64,000 nucleotides of DNA from Microbacterium marinum (GTDB lineage Bacteria > Actinomycetota > Actinomycetes > Actinomycetales > Microbacteriaceae). The notes under the pieces are model-generated. The model worked only from the letters and a program-made list of their open reading frames with translations. It was not told the DNA's origin and did no database searches. The stretch is from assembly GCF_014204835.1 (NCBI RefSeq), contig NZ_JACHMD010000001.1, positions 1,798,001-1,862,000 on the forward strand, written 5' to 3'. Each line of letters starts with the position of its first letter. The stretch's first letter is position 1. Made by a program: the position numbers and the translations under genes. Shown here piece by piece: positions 23,812 to 30,661 of this stretch.

Positions 23812-24566
23812 GCGCCGATCAGCGCACGCCCCTCCAGTACCCGACCGAGGCCGCGCCCGGCGTCTCCTGGGAGGCCTACTTCCGCGACTACCACGCCGCC
23901 CGCAAGGCCGCCGCGCGCGCGAAGGCGGGGGAGGACGAGCCGCAGGAGCCCGTAGAACTCGCCGAGACGGTCACCGCGGCCTTCGACCTCACCCCGGCCC
24001 AGATCGCCGCCCTGCCGCCCCGCAGCACCCCCGCGCAGGTGTGTAAGCGGCTCACGAGCCACAGGTGGGAGCTGCGCGTGCAGCAGAGCATCGTGTCCAT
24101 GCCGCCCGTGCGCTACGTCGAGGCATCGAAGGAGGGAGCCGACAACGACTACGCCGCCGGCGACGTCCGCTACCCGGGCTACTACCTGGAGACCGTGGCC
24201 GTCGGCGCGGTGAAGCGTGACGCCACGGGGCAGATCCGTCTCGCGATGCACGCCACCTGGGGACTCAAGCGCGGCGAACCGATCGACTGCGGCGGCGGCG
24301 CCATCTGGCTCCGCAACCCCGGCGGCGGCGGCTTCCAGATCGCCCAGACCTATGACCCGCTCGACGGCCGCGAGATCCGCGTCGGCTACACCAAGGGCCG
24401 CGAGCCGAACGAGATCGAGCTCGAGGAGGAGATCCCCGCGCCCCTCGGCCTCAAAGAGTGGCTCGCCGACTTCGCCCCCACCGCCGCCGACAAGAAGGCC
24501 GCAGAGAAGAAGGCGGCCGCCCGAGCCGCCGACGCCCGCGACGGCATCTGGGACGCGGCCGCGTAA
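23808..24566 (+). CDS. Hypothetical phage protein of the replication module
   Basis: 252 aa, GTG 23808 by GTGA overlap. The N-terminal ~60 residues are helical. The centre is beta-rich with basic and aromatic residues (HRWELRVQQSIVSMPPVRYVE) and a Gly-rich turn (DCGGGAIWLRNPGGGGF). The C-terminal end is a Lys/Ala-rich helix (KKAAEKKAAARAADAR). The basic tail suggests nucleic-acid binding, but no domain is identified. Confidence 0.65.
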   Translation: MSADQRTPLQYPTEAAPGVSWEAYFRDYHAARKAAARAKAGEDEPQEPVELAETVTAAFDLTPAQIAALPPRSTPAQVCKRLTSHRWELRVQQSIVSMPPVRYVEASKEGADNDYAAGDVRYPGYYLETVAVGAVKRDATGQIRLAMHATWGLKRGEPIDCGGGAIWLRNPGGGGFQIAQTYDPLDGREIRVGYTKGREPNEIELEEEIPAPLGLKEWLADFAPTAADKKAAEKKAAARAADARDGIWDAAA

Positions 24567-24625
24567 CCAGCCCATCCGCCCACTGACCTACCTTGCACGA
24601 CCCACACCATCCCGAAAGGAACACC

Positions 24626-25156
24626 ATGCCCAACCCGAAACCCGCCGTCACCTCACGGCCCTACGTCTACCCGCACACCCTCGCCGAGCTCCTGCAGATG
24701 GACGACGTCGCCTACGACGATGCCGTCGCCCAAGACGTCTACGCGACCACCGCCTGGCAGTCGCCCTTCATGGACTCCAGCCTCATCCACCGCACCGAGT
24801 CGTCGCTCGTGGGGCGCATGGGCCGCGTGGAGGCCTCGATCCGCCGCCTCGCCGAAGACCCCCTCTGCGACGCGATCCGGTACGGGAAGGCCCGCTCCTT
24901 CCACCGGATGCTGCAGATCGCCGTCGAGAGGACCGAGCGTCGCATCGCTCACGAGGCTGGCGGCGGCCAGGGCTGGATCCGCGCGTGGAAGGAGTTCGCC
25001 AACCGGCTCGCCGACGAGCTCGAGAACTCCGACGCGGCAGAGGCCCTCGACGAGATCGTCATTCCGATCGGAAACCTCACCGCCCGGCAGTGGCTCGACT
25101 CCCGCCGGCTCAAGGATCCGAGCCGCATCCCGACATGGGCGGAGGTCGCGGCGTGA
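24626..25156 (+). CDS. Hypothetical phage protein
   Basis: 176 aa, ATG 24626 after GAAAGGAAC. It is all-helical and charged, with the pattern of a small regulatory or structural protein (RMGRVEASIRRLAEDPLCDAI is one amphipathic stretch). It is coupled by GTGA overlap to the resolvase gene. No family recognised. Confidence 0.65.
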   Translation: MPNPKPAVTSRPYVYPHTLAELLQMDDVAYDDAVAQDVYATTAWQSPFMDSSLIHRTESSLVGRMGRVEASIRRLAEDPLCDAIRYGKARSFHRMLQIAVERTERRIAHEAGGGQGWIRAWKEFANRLADELENSDAAEALDEIVIPIGNLTARQWLDSRRLKDPSRIPTWAEVAA

Positions 25157-25626
25157 CCATCCTCCTGTCCCTCGACCCGGGCGGCACCACCGGCTACTCC
25201 GTGTGGCACTACGGCGTCGTGACGCCGCTCAACCTCATCGAGCACGGGCAGATCCCCGGCGGGCTCGACGGCTTCGTCTCGTGGGCACGCGGCTTCCAGA
25301 CTCGCCAGCACATCGACGAGATCGTGGCCGAAGACTTCGTCGACGATGGCCGCACGGTGAGCCCTGACGTCACGCCCCTTCTGATCAAGGGCGCGGTCAT
25401 CGACCGGTGGAGCGACTCGGACGTGCAGATCACCTGGCAGCTCAACACCTACAAGGCCCACGCCGACGACATCCTCCTCAAGCGCGTCGGCTTCTGGTTC
25501 GTCGGGCAGGAGCACGCCCGCGACTCCGCGCGCCACGCGATCGCCTACCTCAAAGTGCGCGACCACCGGCCGACCATGAAGCGGATCTGGCCGCCGAAGC
25601 CGCGCACTCGCACCGCGGCCGCGTAG
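25153..25626 (+). CDS. RuvC-like Holliday-junction resolvase / RNase H-fold nuclease
   Basis: 157 aa, GTG 25153. The RNase H fold signature SLDPGGTTG (D8) opens the protein. The second acidic pair is in IVAEDF (E60/D61), and a third group, DSARHA (D124, H129), sits in the last helix, as in RuvC and phage resolvases. The length is normal for phage RuvC-like enzymes. It would cut branched DNA left by recombination and replication before packaging. It is the last gene of the rightward block, right before the terminator. Confidence 0.85.
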   Translation: MTILLSLDPGGTTGYSVWHYGVVTPLNLIEHGQIPGGLDGFVSWARGFQTRQHIDEIVAEDFVDDGRTVSPDVTPLLIKGAVIDRWSDSDVQITWQLNTYKAHADDILLKRVGFWFVGQEHARDSARHAIAYLKVRDHRPTMKRIWPPKPRTRTAAA

Positions 25627-25632
25627 CAACGA

Positions 25633-25673
25633 CGAAGCCCCACCCTCGCGACTTGAGGGTGGGGCTTCGTTTT
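25633..25673. terminator. Bidirectional terminator between the convergent blocks
   Basis: An inverted repeat ACGAAGCCCCACCCTC / GAGGGTGGGGCTTCGT with a 7-base loop is followed by TTT on the plus strand. The rightward early block (ends 25626) and the leftward structural/lysis block (ends 25684) converge here. The prophage motif copy at 25669-25685 overlaps its downstream arm. Confidence 0.85.
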
Positions 25674-25685
25674 GCGCGCTAAATC
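25669..25685 (-). promoter_or_regulatory. Prophage motif copy (minus orientation), exact consensus
   Basis: The minus strand reads GATTTAGCGCGCAAAAC. The GA belongs to the TGA stop of the endolysin gene. It is identical over 17 bp to the copy at 43701-43717, which also overlaps a TGA stop. It points along leftward transcription. Confidence 0.7.
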
Positions 25686-26646
25686 ACACGAGGTACTTGG
25701 CTGCCTGCGGGGAGACCCAGCACCACCCGTTGGCGTTGGAGTACACCTTGCGGGCACCGCCGCGGCTGACCTCGTGGACGTCGTACGGGCCCTCGAGCAT
25801 CGTGCCGCCGCCGTACTGGCCGCCGCGCGGCGAGGTGTGGGCCTCGGCCTGCGCCGCCGTCTTGTACCAGTGGTAGCTGGGGAGGCGGAGCTTCGGTCGC
25901 AGGGTGGGGGTCGGCTTCACGACCTTCTTCCCGCGGACATGCTTCTTCGCCTGCGGGCTCAGCCAGACGCCCTCGGCGATCTCGTACGCCCCGCCGGAGG
26001 TGCGCCGCACCGCGTAGGTGCCGGGACCGACGCCGCGGCCCTGGACGCCCTTCGTCGCGGTGCGCGCGGCCTGCGCGGTCGGGAAGGTGAACCACCACGT
26101 CGGCAGCACGATCCGCAGCGTGCTCCCGCTCGGCTTCGGCGCGGGCTTCGGCTTCGGCGCGGGCTTCGGCTTGGCGGGCGTCTTCACCGGCTTGGGCGCC
26201 GGGGCGGGGCTGAGGTCGTCGATCACGGTGACCGTGTTCTTGCCGTTGGTCCGCGACCACCCGAGGTAGGTGAAGCCGGTGACCTTGGTGAACTCGGCGA
26301 CCGTGGTGACGCCGGCGTTGACCTGCCAGTGGGGCGACTCGACGCGGCGCGACGCCATGAAGACGCGGCCGCCGCCGAGGTCGAGGGCCACGTGGTCGAG
26401 ACGCCGGCGGATCCCAGCCTTGTCAGGCGCGATGTACTTCCAGTAGTGGAAGGCGCCGGCGGTCGCCTTGCTCGCGTTCTTCGAGACGATCTTCGAGTCC
26501 TTGTACGCGGCGTACGCGGTGGAGTACGTCACCTTGAGGGTGCCGAACTCGTTCACGACGTTCCACATGAGGCGCTGGCACCACCCCTCCCAGTCGCGAT
26601 ACCACGACCGGATCCAGGGGCGGAGCTCGGAGGCGCGGACGCTCAT
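25684..26646 (-). CDS. Endolysin with N-terminal Cys/His hydrolase domain and two wall-binding repeats
   Basis: 320 aa, start 26646 overlapping the holin stop. The N-terminal ~145 residues hold a Cys in EGWCQRL (C23) and a His in LDHVALDLGGG (H85), the layout of CHAP/NlpC-P60-type peptidoglycan hydrolases. A Pro/Lys linker (PAPKPKPAPKP type) follows at about 150-178. Two repeats of about 65 residues then follow, each ending in a SPQAKKHV / SPQAAKYL motif, likely binding the cell wall. It would degrade peptidoglycan after the holin opens the membrane. Last gene of the leftward block. Confidence 0.8.
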   Translation of the reverse strand: MSVRASELRPWIRSWYRDWEGWCQRLMWNVVNEFGTLKVTYSTAYAAYKDSKIVSKNASKATAGAFHYWKYIAPDKAGIRRRLDHVALDLGGGRVFMASRRVESPHWQVNAGVTTVAEFTKVTGFTYLGWSRTNGKNTVTVIDDLSPAPAPKPVKTPAKPKPAPKPKPAPKPSGSTLRIVLPTWWFTFPTAQAARTATKGVQGRGVGPGTYAVRRTSGGAYEIAEGVWLSPQAKKHVRGKKVVKPTPTLRPKLRLPSYHWYKTAAQAEAHTSPRGGQYGGGTMLEGPYDVHEVSRGGARKVYSNANGWCWVSPQAAKYLV

Positions 26647-27179
26647 CGCCCGGTGCCTCCGTTCGAGTCGGTGGGCTCGACCGGCATCTCGGCGACGCTC
26701 CCACCCGCCTTCTGCGCGACGGCCTGGGCGATGACCTCCCGGACATCTTCGGGGAGATCGAGCACCTCGACCTCGCCGGGGCTCAGGGTGTGGACGTTCA
26801 CCGTCTGGACGAATGCGGTGGCGATGGAGGCGATGATCGTAGCGATCGTGGCGATCTGCGCGGAGACCTCGGAGCCCCAGAGCTGGAAGGCGATGCCGAC
26901 GGGGCCGAGGGCGGTAGCTGCCCCGTACAGGAGCGCGCGCCCCTTGGTGCCCAGCCATGTCGACCACTCGCTGTCCCGCAGGAGCGAGAGACCGATGACG
27001 CCCTGGATGAGCAGGAGCAGGGAGGCGGAGAGCTCTCCGAGGGCGAACGACTGCTCCTGGTTGAGGAGGCCGGTCACGGCGAGGAGCGTGAGGGAGCTCG
27101 CGATGAGCGCCTGCAGCGCGGCGCGACGCGAGTCGGTGAACCAGGCGGCAGCGCTGGCCCAGAACGGCTGAGTGGTCAT
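26643..27179 (-). CDS. Holin, four membrane segments
   Basis: 178 aa. Four hydrophobic helices are visible (about residues 20-42, 48-70, 82-105 and 108-130). The N-terminus is short, and the C-terminal ~45 residues are acidic. Position directly before the endolysin with an ATGA overlap is typical for an actinophage holin. It would form membrane lesions for endolysin release. No dual-start motif is obvious. Confidence 0.8.
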   Translation of the reverse strand: MTTQPFWASAAAWFTDSRRAALQALIASSLTLLAVTGLLNQEQSFALGELSASLLLLIQGVIGLSLLRDSEWSTWLGTKGRALLYGAATALGPVGIAFQLWGSEVSAQIATIATIIASIATAFVQTVNVHTLSPGEVEVLDLPEDVREVIAQAVAQKAGGSVAEMPVEPTDSNGGTGR

Positions 27180-27219
27180 GGGGATCCTATTCTCGGTGTG
27201 GGGTGTGGCTTGGCGGCGG

Positions 27220-27227
27220 GGAGTCTA
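27220..27227 (-). repeat. TAGACTCC motif copy
   Basis: On the minus strand TAGACTCC includes the stop codon of the metallophosphoesterase gene. The same octamer recurs at 29072-29079 and 40703-40710, and with one change at 30785 and 37938. Function unknown. Confidence 0.35.
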
Positions 27228-28544
27228 GAGGATGCGGAGATCGGACCACTGCCCGCCGGCAGTGAAGAACGAGAGCATCCCGGAGGTGGCGGAGTCGCCC
27301 TTGAGGTTCGTGAACCAGGAGGAGCCACGGTCACTGGAGGGGCCGACGATGATCCACCGGCCGTCCCCCGCCTGCTGGACGCGGAGAGAGTGCCAGTGGC
27401 CGACGAGGAGGATGTCAGCGTCGGCGACGGGGAGGCGGCCGAGGGCCTGGCCCTTCCACCAGTCGGCGATCTTGTCGGGGGAGGCGGTCTGATGCCCGTG
27501 GAGCGCGCCGACCTCGGTGCCGGCGATCGTGAAGGCGAGGGACTCCATGTGCGGCTCGGGGGTCTGCACGGTGACGTGGCCGAACGCGGCCGGGTTGAGC
27601 TTGAGGGCGTTGCCGAGCATCTTCGCCACGGCGAGGCCGTAGTCGGCGTGGGCGTCGCCGCCGGGGGACTTCGGGCCGGTGCGGAAGGCGCCGTGGTTGG
27701 AGCTGACGGCGGCGTAGCGGAGCTCGCGGGTGAGCGGGGCGAGCATCTGGATGCCCTGCTGCATGAGGAACATCGCTTCGACGACCTGATGCGGGAGGTC
27801 GCGGTCGTTGGTGCCGAGCTGGCTTGAGGTGTTGTAGACGTTCTCGATCACGTCGCCGGCGTCGACCATTGCGACCTCGCGGGGCCGCTCTTCCTTGATG
27901 ATCTCCGCGGCGCGAGCGAATGACTGGAGCACCTGCTCGGCGGTCTGCGCGGTGCCGCCGGCGATGTCGACCTTGCCGACCTGGAGGTCCGTGGGCATGA
28001 GCAAGAAGCCCTTGTCCTGGTAGGCGCGGTCGGCGGGGATGTACTGGAAGGTGCGGATCGCCTCCATCACCTCCTCGTGCGAGACGAGGAGCTCCTTGGT
28101 CGCGGCGGCGCGGAGGGTGGCGGAGAAGCGGTTGGCGTAGAGGGTCTTGGTGACCTGCGCGCGGGTGTGCTGCGTCCAGACGGAGTGCCCGACGGAGTAC
28201 GTGAAGTCGTCGGGGTCGAAGCCCTGCTTGCGGAGATCTTCCAGCCACTCCGCGAGGGGGATGATCCGGTCGGCGAGCTTCTCCATCTTGACGTTGCCAT
28301 GGATGTCGACGTCGAAGGTCTCGTCCGCCTTCCCGGTGGCGGAGGGGGTGGGCCCGTCGGTGGCGGGGATGACCGGCGGCTTCCCGGCGCGCTCGTCGCG
28401 TGCCTTGCGGCGGCGGCCGGAAACGTAGCCGGCGGACGCGTTCCACTTCTCGCAGATGGAGTCGCGGGTCATGTCGTCATCGAGAAGGTCGGCGAGGAAG
28501 TCCTCGTTGCCTTCCAGGTCGGTTCGTGCGAGGTGATGCGCCAC
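27225..28544 (-). CDS. Metallophosphoesterase with N-terminal HTH in the lysis cassette
   Basis: 439 aa. Residues ~20-45 (DDDMTRDSICEKWNASAGYV) look like a helix-turn-helix with a basic tail (SGRRRKAR). The C-terminal ~260 residues carry calcineurin-like phosphoesterase motifs in order: DLQ (D186, Q188), AGDVIEN (D231), SSNHG (N283, H284), LHGH (H349/H351) and VGHWH (H383, H385). Q188 stands where many family members have His. Substrate is unknown: DNA, nucleotides or phosphorylated wall polymers are possible. A place between tail and lysis genes is unusual for a nuclease. Confidence 0.8.
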   Translation of the reverse strand: MAHHLARTDLEGNEDFLADLLDDDMTRDSICEKWNASAGYVSGRRRKARDERAGKPPVIPATDGPTPSATGKADETFDVDIHGNVKMEKLADRIIPLAEWLEDLRKQGFDPDDFTYSVGHSVWTQHTRAQVTKTLYANRFSATLRAAATKELLVSHEEVMEAIRTFQYIPADRAYQDKGFLLMPTDLQVGKVDIAGGTAQTAEQVLQSFARAAEIIKEERPREVAMVDAGDVIENVYNTSSQLGTNDRDLPHQVVEAMFLMQQGIQMLAPLTRELRYAAVSSNHGAFRTGPKSPGGDAHADYGLAVAKMLGNALKLNPAAFGHVTVQTPEPHMESLAFTIAGTEVGALHGHQTASPDKIADWWKGQALGRLPVADADILLVGHWHSLRVQQAGDGRWIIVGPSSDRGSSWFTNLKGDSATSGMLSFFTAGGQWSDLRIL

Positions 28545-28565
28545 GGGTGCCCTCTCTCTGGCGGA

Positions 28566-28985
28566 CTACGGGGTGAGGCGTGAGATGAACTCGAGCTGCG
28601 AGTTGTACTGGTTGATCAGGAGGAAGACGAAGCCGCCGACGCCGATGATGGTGGCGACGATCTGCCACCACGGGGCCTTGCGGTTTTCGCGGCGGACGGT
28701 CTCGGCGTCGCGGCGGGCGCGGTCTGCCTTGATCTCGCGGAGGTCGCTCTCGGCGACGCCGACGCGGGCGTTGAGGCCGGAGATGTCGGTGTCGTGGTTG
28801 CCGAGGCGGGTGCCGTGGTTCTGGAGTCGTTCTTCGATGCCGGCGTTCTGACGCTCCTGCAGCGCGATGTGCTGCTTGAGGAGGCCGGTCATGTCGCCGA
28901 GGTCGGTCTTCATCTGGAGCACCTCTTTGTAGACCGCGTCGGGCGAGATGACGACTACGCCGATCGGGGGCGTCTCTTCGCTCAT
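28566..28985 (-). CDS. XhlA-like coiled-coil membrane protein, possible lysis accessory
   Basis: 139 aa, start 28985 overlapping the stop of the 20-aa ORF. The N-terminal ~100 residues form a coiled coil (EERLQNHGTRLGNHDTDIS). Basic residues follow, then one membrane helix (PWWQIVATIIGVGGFVFLLI, about 110-129) near the end. This arrangement resembles hemolysin XhlA proteins, which sit beside holin and endolysin genes. It may help lysis timing or anchor a complex at the membrane. Confidence 0.7.
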   Translation of the reverse strand: MSEETPPIGVVVISPDAVYKEVLQMKTDLGDMTGLLKQHIALQERQNAGIEERLQNHGTRLGNHDTDISGLNARVGVAESDLREIKADRARRDAETVRRENRKAPWWQIVATIIGVGGFVFLLINQYNSQLEFISRLTP

Positions 28986-29044
28986 GCGCTCGGTCCTGCG
29001 GGGTGCTGGGAGGGCGACGTCGCGTAGGTGTTGCCTCGGGGCAT
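28982..29044 (-). CDS. 20-aa coupled mini-ORF before the XhlA-like gene
   Basis: ATG 29044 follows a near-perfect AAGGAGGAG ribosome site. The reading frame of 20 codons ends with a TGA that overlaps the ATG of the XhlA-like gene. No other start with a ribosome site exists in this gap. It is probably a translated leader that couples and adjusts expression of the lysis gene. Confidence 0.5.
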   Translation of the reverse strand: MPRGNTYATSPSQHPAGPSA

Positions 29045-29116
29045 CTGCTCCTCCTTCGGTCTTGGCGCGGGGGAGTCTAGGTGTGGCCCGTCGGCTAAAC
29101 GGCTTCCGGCGGTGGA

Positions 29117-29842
29117 TCAGGTGATGTAGGTGAACCGGACCGAGAAGGAGCTGTTGGTCGTCCAGGTCTCGGGGGAGCCCTGCGCCATGGCGGCTGAGCC
29201 CTCGCCGTCGGCGATGAAGGTGACCGCGGCGTACATGAGTCCGGTCGTGTCGACGCCGTCGGAGTAGGAGCCCCAGACGCCGGCGACGTAGCCCATGCGC
29301 TGGTTCGACCCGATGGTGCAGTGGGCGACGCCGAGGGTGCCGAGGTTCTGGTCGATGTAGCGCATCGGGAGATCCTCGGGGAGGTAGATGCGCGCGGGGA
29401 AGGAGCTGTTCCAGAGGGTGGGTGCGCCGGAGGCCCAGCGGATGTGCGCCTGGATGGTGACCTGCTCGCCGTCGACCCAGTACAGCCAGGCGTGGTCGTC
29501 GCCGGTGGGTGAGTAGCCGAGGCCGTGCTGGGCGTAGGCGCCGTAGGGGGCGTAGGGGACTGCGCGGTAGGTCTTCACGACCTTCCACCCCTCCGGCCCG
29601 AGCTCTTCGACCCAGTCGGTGTCGAGGCGGTAGATCTGGTCGCCAGGGCGTAGGCCAGCGTCTTTCACGGCGTCGGCCTCGGTCGCGTTGGCGGCGCGGA
29701 AGAGGCGCGGCTGGGGGGTGCCGTCGCTGCGGCCGGCGATCGCGTTGCCTGCGGCGGCGGCCATGATGGTCGGGCTGATCTGCCAGTCGATCGGCTCCCG
29801 CGCCCCGGGGAGCCAGACGCCGTTGGCGTGCGCGGTGCCCAT
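29117..29842 (-). CDS. Minor tail protein
   Basis: 241 aa, ATG 29842 overlapping the previous TAA (TAATG). It has a helical N-terminal region, then beta-rich sequence full of Thr, Gly, Tyr and Trp (YRAVPYAPYGAYAQHGLGYS). The end RFTYIT suits a tail-tip or fibre protein. It lies third in a row of tail-tip genes. The exact role (adsorption) is inferred from position. Confidence 0.6.
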   Translation of the reverse strand: MGTAHANGVWLPGAREPIDWQISPTIMAAAAGNAIAGRSDGTPQPRLFRAANATEADAVKDAGLRPGDQIYRLDTDWVEELGPEGWKVVKTYRAVPYAPYGAYAQHGLGYSPTGDDHAWLYWVDGEQVTIQAHIRWASGAPTLWNSSFPARIYLPEDLPMRYIDQNLGTLGVAHCTIGSNQRMGYVAGVWGSYSDGVDTTGLMYAAVTFIADGEGSAAMAQGSPETWTTNSSFSVRFTYIT

Positions 29843-30519
29843 TACAGCTTCCGTCGCCAGCGGATGTCGAAGCTGAGGATGTCGCCGGATCCCCACGCGC
29901 GCGGGGCCGTGGCGGAGAGGGCGGCGAGGACGCCGGATGCCGCGCCGACGTCGAAGCGCATAGCTCCGGAGGCGGTGCCCGACTGCCCCACGACGACCCC
30001 CTGCCAGAACAACGCGCCGCCCGACTGCGCGCTGCAAGTGCCGAGCACGAGAGGCGTGGTGGTGCCGTCGGCGTGGACGAAGGGGAGCGCGAGGGCCCCG
30101 CTGGAGGTGGTGACGCTCGTGGTGCTGCCGAAGCGGAATGAGCCGGAGAGGTGGACGAGGTCGCCGCGAAGGAAGTACGAGAATGCACCGGTGCCGTTGC
30201 CCGGGCTGACGCCGGTGTGGGCGAACGGCCACGCGACGGCCTGCATGGTCTCCCACACGATCCACGCGCCGCCGCTGCGCAGCTCCCACCATCCGGTATC
30301 GGCGACGAAGACGCGGTCGCCGTCCTGGAGGGTGGTGAGGCTGGCGAGGGCGGTCTTCTCGGTCTGGTTGGCGACGGCATAGAGGTGAGGCTGGCGCTTT
30401 CCGGTGCCGAGGCCGCCGAGCGCGTCGGAGATGGAGCGGGCGACGTCACCGAGGAGGATCTGGGGGTCGGCGAGGTCGGAGCCGTCGGGCACCTTGACGC
30501 CGTTGGGGAGGGTGATCAT
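29842..30519 (-). CDS. Minor tail protein
   Basis: 225 aa. The start (ITLPNGVKVPDGSDL) is followed by a short helical part. A long Gly/Ser/Thr-rich beta region (FRFGSTTSVTTSSGALALP) then ends in DILSFDIRWRRKL. The composition is that of receptor-binding or tail fibre proteins. It overlaps both neighbours by a few bases. Confidence 0.6.
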   Translation of the reverse strand: MITLPNGVKVPDGSDLADPQILLGDVARSISDALGGLGTGKRQPHLYAVANQTEKTALASLTTLQDGDRVFVADTGWWELRSGGAWIVWETMQAVAWPFAHTGVSPGNGTGAFSYFLRGDLVHLSGSFRFGSTTSVTTSSGALALPFVHADGTTTPLVLGTCSAQSGGALFWQGVVVGQSGTASGAMRFDVGAASGVLAALSATAPRAWGSGDILSFDIRWRRKL

Positions 30520-30650
30520 CGGACGACCGCCCGGAGCTCGCCCTCGAGGCGGGCGATGGTGCGCTGCTGCTCGAGGATGAGTCGCTCGACGGTGGCGACC
30601 CACTCGCGGGATTCGGAGCCGAGGTTGGCGCTGGCGCCTTCGAGTGCCAT
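30516..30650 (-). CDS. Small coiled-coil protein between tail genes
   Basis: 44 aa, start 30650 behind AGGAGA, stop overlapping the next ATG. A single charged helix (RLILEQQRTIARLEGELRAV) forms most of it. It may be a trimerisation or assembly helper for tail fibres. Confidence 0.55.
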   Translation of the reverse strand: MALEGASANLGSESREWVATVERLILEQQRTIARLEGELRAVVR

Positions 30651-30661
30651 CGTCTCTCCTT

